DNA of 62,397 nt from Kiritimatiellia bacterium (GTDB lineage Bacteria > Verrucomicrobiota > Kiritimatiellia > CAIQIC01 > JAGNIJ01): contig JAGNIJ010000026.1 in assembly GCA_018001225.1 (NCBI GenBank), positions 1 to 62,397 of the forward strand. Direction: 5' to 3'. Below, in pieces: positions 24,421 to 31,947 of the stretch (the stretch's first letter is position 1; each line of letters starts with the position of its first letter). The notes under the pieces are model-generated. The model was not told where the DNA came from and did no database searches. It saw only the letters and a program-made list of their open reading frames with translations. Position numbers and translations under genes: made by a program.

Positions 24421-25052
24421 GCCCGAATGAATTCTTCCGCTTTTTTCAGATCCTTGCGGCCGGGCGAGAGCTCGACGCCCGAGCTGACATCCACGCCCCA
24501 GGGCCGGACCGTCCGGATCGCCTCCGCCACGTTCTCCGGCGTCAGGCCCCCGGCCAGCACGACGGGTTTCCCGCAGCGCTCCACGAACGCCCGCGCCGCG
24601 GCCCAGTCCCCCACCCGCCCGGTGCCCCCGGGCGAATCGGCACTATAACTGTCCACCAGGAACGCGTCAACGAAGGCGGCCTCGCCGGGGCCCGGCGCCT
24701 CGCGGTCGAGATGCAGGGTTTTCCAATGTTTGGAAAATTCGCGGATTATTTTTCCAATGTTTGGAAAAATCTCCGGCTTTTTTTCCAATGATTGGAAAAA
24801 CCCGTACTGGACGACATCCAGGCCGGCCTCCCGGACCGCCGCTTCCAACTCCTCCGGCGGGGCATTGACGAACACGCCGACCTTCAAAAGTCCCGGCGGC
24901 AGCTCGCGGGTCCAGGCGGCCACGTCGGCGGGCCGGACGCACCGCTTCGAGCCGGACCAGAAGACGAAGCCCAGCGCGTCGGGCCGCAGCGCCGCGACCG
25001 CCTGCACGTCGGCCCCGTTGGCCAGGCCGCAGATTTTTACCAATACCGGCAC
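24402..25052 (-). CDS. trpF: Phosphoribosylanthranilate isomerase with an in-frame palindromic-repeat insertion
   Basis: 216 residues from a GTG at 25052. The catalytic Cys8 (KICG) and Asp134 (FLVDSY) are present, as are Arg37 (SGSKR), Gln82 (VVQ), the GGL phosphate loop and the DVSSGVE end. After VVQ (80-82), where TrpF normally reads LHGxE, residues 83-111 are foreign: [29 protein letters not shown]. They are encoded by three palindromes of 31-bp period (24719-24800). The frame stays open and the rest of the barrel is intact, so the enzyme may still work, but the conserved QLHG strand/loop is lost. It could be a functional variant or a decaying gene. It lies 5 nt after a small membrane protein gene and overlaps trpB by 19 nt. 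Confidence 0.9.
   Translation of the reverse strand: MPVLVKICGLANGADVQAVAALRPDALGFVFWSGSKRCVRPADVAAWTRELPPGLLKVGVFVNAPPEELEAAVREAGLDVVQYGFFQSLEKKPEIFPNIGKIIREFSKHWKTLHLDREAPGPGEAAFVDAFLVDSYSADSPGGTGRVGDWAAARAFVERCGKPVVLAGGLTPENVAEAIRTVRPWGVDVSSGVELSPGRKDLKKAEEFIRACRENA
24719..24800. repeat. Three-unit palindromic repeat array, 31-bp period, inside trpF
   Basis: Unit 1 at 24719-24737 is TTTTCCAATGTTTGGAAAA. Unit 2 at 24748-24770 has 10-nt arms ATTTTTCCAA / TTGGAAAAAT around TGT. Unit 3 at 24780-24800 has 9-nt arms TTTTTCCAA / TTGGAAAAA around TGA. Each is a perfect inverted repeat with a 3-nt loop, and the centres are 24728, 24759 and 24790, exactly 31 bp apart. The spacer after unit 1 begins TTCGCG, as at the second locus (54050-54098). 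The array is AT-rich inside a GC-rich gene, which marks it as inserted. Confidence 0.93.
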
Positions 25053-25057
25053 AAGTC

Positions 25058-25246
25058 CTAGTGCTTGAGGGCCGTAAGGATCAGCATGGGCCCGACGAAG
25101 AAGGCCTTGCCGATGAAGTAGAGCCCGATGCCGGTGGACATCACGTCGTCACCGTGATCGAACCCCACCTTGGTCAGGATCCACAGCCCCGCCGCCGCGC
25201 ACAGCACGAACGCCACGAGCCCCGACAGAATACCGACTGTTTTCAT
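25058..25246 (-). CDS. Small two-helix membrane protein between trpC and trpF
   Basis: 62 residues from the ATG at 25246, which overlaps the trpC stop (ATGA). Helix 1 is VGILSGLVAFVLCAAAGLWIL (key part GLVAFVLCAAAGLW) and helix 2 is GLYFIGKAFFVGPMLILTAL (from about residue 41). Between them lies TKVGFDHGDDVMSTGI, with three acidic residues and one His. It ends 5 nt before trpF. I recognise no family. The tight coupling on both sides suggests it is expressed with the Trp enzymes; it might equally be a passenger gene. Confidence 0.75.
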   Translation of the reverse strand: MKTVGILSGLVAFVLCAAAGLWILTKVGFDHGDDVMSTGIGLYFIGKAFFVGPMLILTALKH

Positions 25247-26031
25247 GATGCGCCCTCCCAAGCCTGCCCCATCAGTTCACGAACCGCCCGCTCCACGTCC
25301 GGCTGACGTAAAAGCTGTTCGCCCACCAGCACCGCGTGAACGCCCGCGCCCTTCAGGAGCAGGACGTCCGCCGCGGTACGGATCCCGCTCTCGCTGACCA
25401 GTGTACACCTTGCCGGCGCGAGTGTCTTCAAGCGTTCGGTGGTTCCGAGGTCCACCGTGAACGTGCGCAGGTCGCGGTTGTTGACCCCGATGCACTCCGC
25501 GCCGCTCGCGGCCGCCCGCCGCATCTCGGCTTCGTCATGGACCTCGAGCAGGACTTCCAGCCCGGCCGCCCGGCATTCCGCGAACAGGACCGACAGTTCC
25601 CGGTCGTCCAGCGCGGCGGCGATCAGGAGGACGGCGGACGCGCCGATCGCCCGGGCATGCCAGACCTGCCAGGGGTCCACGACAAACTCCTTATAAAGAA
25701 GAGGCAGCGGCACCGCCGCGCGGACGGCGAGGAACGCCTCCTCGCCGCCGGCGAAGTACTTGCGGTCCATCAGCACGGACATCGCCTGCGCGCCGGCCCG
25801 GGCGTAGGAGGCCGCGATGGCGGCGGGCTCGAAGGGCTCGCGGATCGCGCCCGCGGAGGGCGACCGGCGCTTGGCCTCGGCGATCAGGCCGATCGGCGCG
25901 GCGCGAAGGGCGACGGCGAACGGCGGCGGGGGGGCGGCCGGCGCGGCGCGAAGCATTTCGATGGGCCGGTCCTGTTTCCAGGCGGCCACTTCTATCCGCT
26001 TGTGGGCGAGGATTTCGGAGAGGATGTTCAC
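25243..26031 (-). CDS. trpC: Indole-3-glycerol phosphate synthase
   Basis: 262 residues from a GTG at 26031. It is a TIM barrel with N-terminal ILAHKRIEVAAWK, catalytic Lys in IAEAKRRSPSAG, YKEFVVDPWQVWHARAIGA (catalytic Lys in LYKEFVVD), LEVHDEAEMRRA, IGVNNRDLRTF and SESGIRTAADV. It closes the indole ring in tryptophan synthesis. The start codon lies right beside a short direct-repeat tract (26037-26062) and has no clear Shine-Dalgarno. It is followed by a small membrane gene, trpF and trpB. Confidence 0.95.
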   Translation of the reverse strand: MNILSEILAHKRIEVAAWKQDRPIEMLRAAPAAPPPPFAVALRAAPIGLIAEAKRRSPSAGAIREPFEPAAIAASYARAGAQAMSVLMDRKYFAGGEEAFLAVRAAVPLPLLYKEFVVDPWQVWHARAIGASAVLLIAAALDDRELSVLFAECRAAGLEVLLEVHDEAEMRRAAASGAECIGVNNRDLRTFTVDLGTTERLKTLAPARCTLVSESGIRTAADVLLLKGAGVHAVLVGEQLLRQPDVERAVRELMGQAWEGAS

Positions 26032-26036
26032 AGGGT

Positions 26037-26062
26037 TCAGGATTCAGGGTTCGGGAGTTCAG
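26037..26062. repeat. Degenerate GTTCAGGATTCAG tandem tract
   Basis: Variants of TTCAGG(R)(A/T) recur head to tail (TTCAGGATTCAGGGTTC, then GGGAGTTCAGGA) directly upstream of the trpC start. Such low-complexity tracts often mark hypervariable intergenic sites. It may influence the trpC start region, which lacks a clear ribosome site. Confidence 0.5.
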
Positions 26063-26092
26063 GATAACAGCGCTGCACGTCCCTGGCCATTC

Positions 26093-26174
26093 TGTCATTC
26101 CGAACGCCAGCGAGGAATCCCCTTTCCCTCCACCCGCAGGGATCAGGAGATCCTTCGCTGCGCTCGGGATGACA
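26093..26174. repeat. Imperfect palindromic dispersed repeat (TGTCATTCCGA type)
   Basis: The left arm 26093-26119 starts TGTCATTCCGAACGCCAGCG. The right arm 26149-26174 ends GCTGCGCTCGGGATGACA. Each is close to the reverse complement of the other, with about 29 nt between them. This form (TGTCATxCCGAGCGxAGCGAxGGATC) is a dispersed palindrome known from many unrelated bacterial genomes. It lies between prfB and trpC and could fold in the RNA of the operon. Confidence 0.75.
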
Positions 26175-26222
26175 TGCATTCATGGCTTCTTGCAGGAGGG
26201 CTTATCGCATGAACAGGCGCCG

Positions 26223-27348
26223 TTACGATTCGGAGGCTGTCCCCGGGTTCTGGCGGAGATAGGCCTGGATGAACCGATCGAGGTCGCCGTCGAGCACGGC
26301 GTCGGCGTTGCCGGTCTCGACGTCGGTGCGATGGTCCTTGACCATGGTGTACGGCTGGAGCACGTAGGACCGGATCTGCCGGCCCCAGGCGATCTCGCCC
26401 TTCTCGCCGTAGAATTTCTCCATCTCCTTGCGTTTCTTGTCCGCCTCGTACTCGTAGAGCTTGGCCATCAGCATCTTCATGGCGCGGTCGCGGTTCTTGT
26501 GCTGCGATCGCTCGGCCTGGCAGGCCGCGACGATGCCGGTGGGCAGGTGGACGAGCCGCACGGCGGAATCGGTCTTGTTCACGTGCTGGCCACCGGCCCC
26601 GCCGGAACGGTAGGTGTCCACGCGCAAGTCCTTGTCGTCGATCTCGATCTTGATGGAGTCATCTACCTCGGCGACGACGTCGAGTGAGGCGAAGGACGTG
26701 TGGCGGCGTTTGTTCGCATCGAAGGGGCTGATGCGAACGAGGCGGTGGACGCCGCGCTCGGCGCGGAAGTAGCCGTAGGCATAGGGGCCGCGCACGAGGA
26801 AAGTGATGCTCTTGAGTCCGGCCTCCTCCCCCGAGAGCGAGTCCATGATCTCGACCTCGAAGCCGTGGTCCTCGCAGTAGCGGCGGTACATGCGGAAGAG
26901 GATGCTGGTCCAGTCGCAGGACTCGGTCCCGCCGGCGCCGGCGTGGAGGCTCAAGTAGGCGTTGTTGGCGTCGAAGCGCTGACTCAACAGCAGCCGGATT
27001 TCAAGCGCGGAAAAGTCCGCCTCGACCCGCTTGAGGTGCCCCTCGATTTCGCGCAGGACGGATTCCTGCTGGGCCGGGTCCTTCTCCTGTTCGGCCAGTT
27101 CCAGAAGCACGCCGGTGTCCTCGATGTCGCGGGCGGCGGTGTCGTAGGGATCGAGTACGCCGCGCACGGCGTTGGTCCGGGCGATGATGTCCCGGGCCTT
27201 GGCCTGGTCGTTCCAGAACTCGGGCGCGGCGGCGAGGGCTTCCAGTTCGGCTAGCGTCCGGCGGCGGGTTTCGACGTCAAAGATACCCCCGCATCTCCTC
27301 GAAACGCTTCTGGAGGGCTTGCCATTGTTGCTGGAGTTCGTAGAGCAT
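26223..27348 (-). CDS. prfB: Peptide chain release factor 2, with programmed +1 frameshift
   Basis: The first part runs from ATG 27348 for 23 codons and stops at TGA (27279-27277). After a +1 shift the frame continues to 26223, giving about 374 residues. The site is the classical AGGGGGTATCTTTGAC: an internal Shine-Dalgarno (AGGGGG), CTT slippery codon, then TGA C. RF2 features follow: the SPF anticodon-like tripeptide (ISPFDANKRRHTSF) and the catalytic GGAGGQHVNKTD. RF2 reads UGA and UAA; when scarce it fails at its own UGA and the shift makes more. It lies 47 nt after lnt and before trpC. Low-complexity sequence replaces a clear ribosome site upstream. Confidence 0.96.
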
Positions 27349-27402
27349 GGGGAGGTGTTCGGTGTTCGGAAAAACCATTCACTATTCGCTATGTACTATT
27401 CT
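27349..27402. repeat. Low-complexity direct repeats upstream of prfB
   Basis: GGTGTTCGGTGTTCGG (27353-27368) is a perfect 8-bp tandem pair. CATTCACTATTCGCTATGTACTATTCTC (27374-27401; elements ATTCACTATTCGCTAT and GTACTATTC) repeats the word (A/C)TATTC. Such short repeat tracts, like the one next to trpC, are usually variable between strains. They occupy the space where the prfB ribosome site should be. Confidence 0.5.
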
Positions 27403-28985
27403 CTTCTCTTTGTCTCATCCCGGCCGCGCCGTAAAGAAAAAAACAGCGACAACACGCCGATTCCCGCACAGGACTGGGCGAAGCGGTCGCCGTGGCGGGT
27501 GTAGAACGTCAGGGGCATGTCCTCCGCCGGCACGCGGACTTCGGCCGAACGCATTCCCATGACGCGGGTGAATCCGTTCCCGTCGTCGAGCACGTCGTGG
27601 ACGCGGCCGCGGCGGTCGATGAAGCAGGAAATCCCCGTGTTGGCACAGCGGACGGCCGGCACGGCGTTCTCCACGCAGCGGAAGACGCACTGGATCATGT
27701 GCTGTTTCGGCGCCCAGCCGGGATCGAACCAGGCGTCGTTGGTCTGGTTGAACAGGACGCGGGCGCCGTGGCGGACGGATTCGGCGGCCAGCGGGGCGAC
27801 GGTGTCTTCGAAGCAGATCAGCACGGAGAACGGGATATCCGGCCGGTCCAGCCGGAACACCGTGCTCGTGTGGCCGGGCGAGAAGCTGGCCTGGATCGGC
27901 GTGAGCGCCTGGACAAACGGCAGGAACGGCTGCAGCGGCACGTACTCGCCGAAGATCACGAGATGCCGCTTGTCGTAGCCCTTGACGATGATGCCGTTGG
28001 TGTCGAAGAGGAAGGAGCTGTTGTAATAGCGCGGCCCCTCGTCGAGCCATTCCGTGTCCATCGAGCCGACGAGCAGCGGCGTCCCGTTGGTGACCATCTC
28101 GACCGCGAGGCCATAGCTGGCCTCGCTGTCGCGGATGTCGTCGGGGACCGCGGTCTCGGGCCAGACCACGAGGTCCGACCCGCCGACGCGCAGGGCCTGC
28201 TCGGTCAGGGTCCGCAGGCGCCCGTAGATCATATCGAACTTGGCGGCGGTCCACTTCTCGTCCTGGGGGATGTTGGGCTGGACCACGGCGACGCGCAGCG
28301 GCAGGCCTTCCGCGCGATCCGCGCGCAGGCTCCGCCAGCCGTACGCCACCGCGAGGGCGACGGCCAGGAAGCCCATCATCAGCTCGGGGTGCGGGCGGCG
28401 GCCCCAGCGGCCGCGGACCTCGAGGTAGCGCAGGATCGTCAGGGCGAGGGCGGCGTTGGCCCAGACCACGAGCGCGGAGACGGCGTAGACCCCGCCCCCG
28501 CGCGCGACCTGGATCAGCGGCAGGTTGGCATATTGCGAGACACCCAGGGGGTTCCAGGGCCAGCCGGTGAAGAGCGTGGAACGGAGATACTCGGCGCCGG
28601 TCCAGGCGGTGGTGACCAGCGCCATGAGCGCCAGGTTGGCCAGGCCCGACGCGGCGCCCCGGCGCGCCGTCCAGGCGGAAAAGAGCAGGACCGGCGGGAC
28701 GAACCAGAGCGCGCTGTACAACGACAGAATGATCCAGCCGATCCCCGTCACGCGCGTCAGCCAGCTGATCGACCCCAGCCAGAAGACCGCGCCGGCCAGG
28801 AATCCCATCTTCACCGCGCGGCGCGGCGGAAGGAAGCGGGCCGTCAGCAGGAGCGGGACGAGGGCCACCCACGCCGCGTTCCGCCATTCCAGCGGGGGGA
28901 ACGCCGCGAAGAGCAGCAGCCCGCTCAACGAACCCGCGGCCGCCGGCAGGGCGGCGCGGATCCTCTCCTGGAAGGATGCGCTCAT
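27396..28985 (-). CDS. lnt: Apolipoprotein N-acyltransferase
   Basis: 529 residues. About six to eight N-terminal membrane helices (LLLFAAFPPLEWRNAAWVALVPLLL onward, key part FAAFPPLEWRNAAW) precede a nitrilase-like periplasmic domain (~230-490). The catalytic triad is visible: Glu in WPETAVPD, Lys in YDKRHLVIFGEYVP, Cys in LICFEDTV. It adds the third acyl chain to lipoproteins, as the window's own GH172 lipoprotein would need. That shows a Gram-negative type envelope. It is the first gene of the lnt-prfB-trp group, with a likely promoter at 29001-29028. Confidence 0.94.
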   Translation of the reverse strand: MSASFQERIRAALPAAAGSLSGLLLFAAFPPLEWRNAAWVALVPLLLTARFLPPRRAVKMGFLAGAVFWLGSISWLTRVTGIGWIILSLYSALWFVPPVLLFSAWTARRGAASGLANLALMALVTTAWTGAEYLRSTLFTGWPWNPLGVSQYANLPLIQVARGGGVYAVSALVVWANAALALTILRYLEVRGRWGRRPHPELMMGFLAVALAVAYGWRSLRADRAEGLPLRVAVVQPNIPQDEKWTAAKFDMIYGRLRTLTEQALRVGGSDLVVWPETAVPDDIRDSEASYGLAVEMVTNGTPLLVGSMDTEWLDEGPRYYNSSFLFDTNGIIVKGYDKRHLVIFGEYVPLQPFLPFVQALTPIQASFSPGHTSTVFRLDRPDIPFSVLICFEDTVAPLAAESVRHGARVLFNQTNDAWFDPGWAPKQHMIQCVFRCVENAVPAVRCANTGISCFIDRRGRVHDVLDDGNGFTRVMGMRSAEVRVPAEDMPLTFYTRHGDRFAQSCAGIGVLSLFFSLRRGRDETKRRE

Positions 28986-29000
28986 ATCCCGAAAGCGCGA

Positions 29001-29061
29001 AGAATAGCGGAATCCGGTAAAGTCGCAATCTTTGACGCCGTCGGGCGGGTTCTGCTATCGT
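29001..29061. promoter_or_regulatory. Back-to-back promoters for lnt (minus) and the LamG-like gene (plus)
   Basis: Minus strand: TTGCGA (29028-29023), 16 nt, TATTCT (29006-29001), starting RNA only ~9 nt before the lnt ATG. Plus strand: TTGACG (29032-29037), 18 nt, TATCGT (29056-29061), about 12 nt before AAGGAG (29068-29073) and the ATG at 29080. The two -35 boxes lie 3 bp apart. The boxes match consensus at four to five of six positions. Confidence 0.4.
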
Positions 29062-29079
29062 TCCATCAAGGAGAAGGCC

Positions 29080-30648
29080 ATGAAAAAGCTCATTGGGTTG
29101 CTGTCCATCGCGCTGTGTGCCGACGGCGCGGCGCAGGATTACATGTACGAGACGCTGGACCGTTACCTGCTGGGCCCGGTCTCGGCCTACCCGGGCTGGG
29201 GCGCAACCAACGTGCTGCCCGTCTTCACCAACACGCAGCCCGCGCAAGTCTCCAATGTGCATCCCGCCTCCAGCCCGAACGGCCTCCTGTTCGCCCCGCC
29301 GGCCGCGGGCAAGCAATGCACGCTGGCCGCGTACACGAACCTGGACGCCCGCTATGACTACGAGGGCGACAATCATCCCGTCCTGCGGACCTCGTTCATG
29401 CTGTACAAGGAGCACGCGCGGCAGGATTTCAGCTTCATGCAGGGACGGGATTTCGCGGATATGTGGATCGGGACGGACACCAGCGACGGTACGATCATCG
29501 TGGATGAGATCGACACGGGCGCCTCGTACGTCACGGGCCGGTACGCGGAGGTCGTGTACCTGTACAACATGTCCAACAACGACCATTGCGTGCAGTACGA
29601 CGGGATGACCATCGTGCCCTGGGCCGGCACGGACGCCCCCTCCCTGACCCAGGTGGTCCACTGTGCGTTTTGGCGGATGCAGGATGCCTATCCCGGAGCG
29701 CAGTTGTTCGTCGACCATGTTCGGATAGACAAGCCCACGCCCGGCACGGTGGCCTGGTTCCGGTACGAGACGCCCACGAACGTCGCCGGCGACCACGCCG
29801 GGTTCTTCCGGGCCTCGAGAATTGACGGTGGCTGGAATGAAGCGGTTGCCGCCTCCACTCCCTTGCTGGACGGCGTCCAGGAGAGGGCCAACGACCTGGG
29901 GCGGGCCAGCTTCCGGCTGACCGAGCTCCTGCCGTGGACCAACACGACCAAGATGACCGAATGGACCCTGGAGGCCATCCTCGCGGCCCGGCCCGGGGCC
30001 GTGGGCACGCCGGGCAACCTGCAGATTCTCGACTGGGCGACCCTCACGGGCTTCAATACCACCAATGCGCAGGTCAACCTGGTCTGGCTGCGCACCACCC
30101 AGCACTTCTCCCTGTACCTGCGCGACGCCCAGCAGACGACCACGGCCAACCAGTACCTTCCGTTGCAGGGCGCCATGCCCGCCGACGGCCGCTGGCACCA
30201 CTTCGCCCTCGTGAAGACGGGGGCCTGGATGACCGCCTACGTGGACTACCGCCCGACGGACCACTGGCCCCTCGACGGCACGGCCTCGGGCGACTACGAG
30301 TTCTACGCCGCCAGTCACGCGCGCATCGGCGAGTCTCACAACGGGGGGAACAGTTCAAACCCCGACCAACTCCTCGACGAAATGCGATTCACCGCGCGCG
30401 CCCTGCGGACGGACGAATTCCTCCAGTTCGGCCAGCCGGAGATCGTGTCGCCGCCCGACCCTGCGGCCGCCAACTGGAACCTGGACGTGATGACGATCTC
30501 CGGCCGCACCTACAACGTCGAGACCGCCTCCCGGCCCGGGGCCTCATCCTGGAACACCCTGCTGCCCGCCACCGTCGCCACCGGCCATTACAGCACCTTC
30601 ACGATCCCGGCGACGACCAACCGGTCCCTGCGGATTGTGCGGCCGTAG
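29080..30648 (+). CDS. Secreted LamG/concanavalin-like domain protein
   Basis: 522 residues from the ATG at 29080 (AAGGAG 6 nt upstream). The signal peptide is MKKLIGLLSIALCADGAA, with cleavage near AQD. The N-terminal half (~20-250) is beta-rich with no known motif. The region ~270-440 looks like a LamG-type concanavalin fold: WTLEAILAARPG, GRWHHFALVKTGAWMTAYVDY, DEMRFTARALRTDEFL. The last ~60 residues (ISGRTYNVETASRPGASSW, then NTLLPATVATG) resemble the small beta domain often found at the C-terminus of secreted PVC proteins. Carbohydrate or surface binding is likely; no catalytic site is seen. bioA follows after 27 nt on the same strand. Confidence 0.78.
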   Translation: MKKLIGLLSIALCADGAAQDYMYETLDRYLLGPVSAYPGWGATNVLPVFTNTQPAQVSNVHPASSPNGLLFAPPAAGKQCTLAAYTNLDARYDYEGDNHPVLRTSFMLYKEHARQDFSFMQGRDFADMWIGTDTSDGTIIVDEIDTGASYVTGRYAEVVYLYNMSNNDHCVQYDGMTIVPWAGTDAPSLTQVVHCAFWRMQDAYPGAQLFVDHVRIDKPTPGTVAWFRYETPTNVAGDHAGFFRASRIDGGWNEAVAASTPLLDGVQERANDLGRASFRLTELLPWTNTTKMTEWTLEAILAARPGAVGTPGNLQILDWATLTGFNTTNAQVNLVWLRTTQHFSLYLRDAQQTTTANQYLPLQGAMPADGRWHHFALVKTGAWMTAYVDYRPTDHWPLDGTASGDYEFYAASHARIGESHNGGNSSNPDQLLDEMRFTARALRTDEFLQFGQPEIVSPPDPAAANWNLDVMTISGRTYNVETASRPGASSWNTLLPATVATGHYSTFTIPATTNRSLRIVRP

Positions 30649-30675
30649 CCACTAGGACCTGCGAGAAGGGCACCC

Positions 30676-31947
30676 ATGCGCAACGGGGTTGAACCGCGCC
30701 GTCTCTGGCATCCGTATACGAGGCATTCCGCCGTGGAGGCGGGGTTGCCGGAGATCGTGCGGGGCGAAGGCCTTCATCTCTTCGATGCCGAAGGGCACCG
30801 GTACGTGGATGCCATCGCGTCGTGGTGGTGTGGCGCGCTGGGCCACGGGCACCCCCGGATCGTCGAGGCCATCCGGCGGCAGGCGGGCGAGCTGCAGCAC
30901 AGCATCCTCGGCAACCTGTCCCACCCCCGGGCGGAGGAACTGGCGCGGCGGCTGGCCGATCTCATGCCGACGCCGGACCGCCACGTCCTGTTTGCGTCCG
31001 ACGGCGCCAGCGCGGTCGAGGCCGCGCTGAAGATCGCGCTGCAATACCGGACCAACACCGGGCAGCCGGGCCGGGACCGCTTTGCCTACCTGGAGGAGGC
31101 CTACCACGGGGACACGCTGGGCGCCGTGTCGGTGGGCTATCTCGAGGGTTTTCACAAGCCGTTTCAATCGGTGCTGTTTCCCGCGTTCGAGGTGTCCGTC
31201 CCCGCGTTTTACCCCTCGAATAGCGTCGAAGAGGACATCTGCTTCGAGGAAACGGCCGAAGTCTTCAAGCGTCACAGCCACGAGCTCACCGCCCTGATTG
31301 TCGAACCGCTCTGCCAGGGAGCGGCGGGCATGCGGCTGTACTCCCCCGCCTATCTCCGCCGGCTGTCCGATCTTTGCCGGAAGCACGACGTCCTGCTGAT
31401 CGCCGACGAAATCGCGACGGGGTTCGGGCGCACGGGCCGGATGTTCGCGTTCGAGCACGCGGGGGTCGACCCGGACCTCGTCTGCGTCGGCAAGGCCCTG
31501 TCGGCCGGCACCCTCCCGATCAGCGCGACGATCGTGAAGGACGAAATCTACCGGACGTTTTCTGACGCGCCCGAGGATCGTTCCTTCTATCACGGCCACA
31601 CGTTCTGCGGAAATCCGATCGCCGTCGCGGCCGCCCTGGAGGCCCTGCGGGTCTACGAGGAAGAGGGAATCTGGGAGAAAGCCGCGGCCCTTGAGGAAGT
31701 CTTCCGGACCGTGCTGGAACCCTTGAAGACGCGGCGCGGCGTGCTGGAGGTCCGGGTACTGGGCGCGATCGCGGCGGTGGAACTGGACTCCGCCGCCGCG
31801 GCCCGGACCGTTCGCGACCGCCTGCTGGCCCGCCGCATCCTGTCCCGGCCCCTGGGAACGGTCGTCTATCTGATGCCCCCGCTGAACATCGGGCGCGAGG
31901 CGGCAGCCGACCTCGCCCGCTCGCTCGTCGAAGCCATCACGGCATGA
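30676..31947 (+). CDS. bioA: Adenosylmethionine-8-amino-7-oxononanoate aminotransferase
   Basis: 423 residues, a class III PLP aminotransferase. Marks of BioA are RRLWHPYTRH near the N-terminus, DAIASWWCGALGHGHP, and FASDGASAVEAALKIALQY. Also seen are AYHGDTLGAVSVG, LLIADEIATGFGRTGRMFAFE and the PLP lysine in VCVGKALSAGTLP (~residue 275). It uses S-adenosylmethionine as amino donor to make 7,8-diaminopelargonate for biotin, the cofactor of the acetyl-CoA carboxylase encoded here by accA/accD. No other bio gene is in the window. The stop overlaps the pab gene by 4 nt. Confidence 0.94.
   Translation: MRNGVEPRRLWHPYTRHSAVEAGLPEIVRGEGLHLFDAEGHRYVDAIASWWCGALGHGHPRIVEAIRRQAGELQHSILGNLSHPRAEELARRLADLMPTPDRHVLFASDGASAVEAALKIALQYRTNTGQPGRDRFAYLEEAYHGDTLGAVSVGYLEGFHKPFQSVLFPAFEVSVPAFYPSNSVEEDICFEETAEVFKRHSHELTALIVEPLCQGAAGMRLYSPAYLRRLSDLCRKHDVLLIADEIATGFGRTGRMFAFEHAGVDPDLVCVGKALSAGTLPISATIVKDEIYRTFSDAPEDRSFYHGHTFCGNPIAVAAALEALRVYEEEGIWEKAAALEEVFRTVLEPLKTRRGVLEVRVLGAIAAVELDSAAAARTVRDRLLARRILSRPLGTVVYLMPPLNIGREAAADLARSLVEAITA

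Noticed and set aside
24719..24800. CRISPR array
   Set aside because: Only three units, each a perfect palindrome with spacers of about 10 nt, no cas genes, and the spacers share sequence with the second locus.
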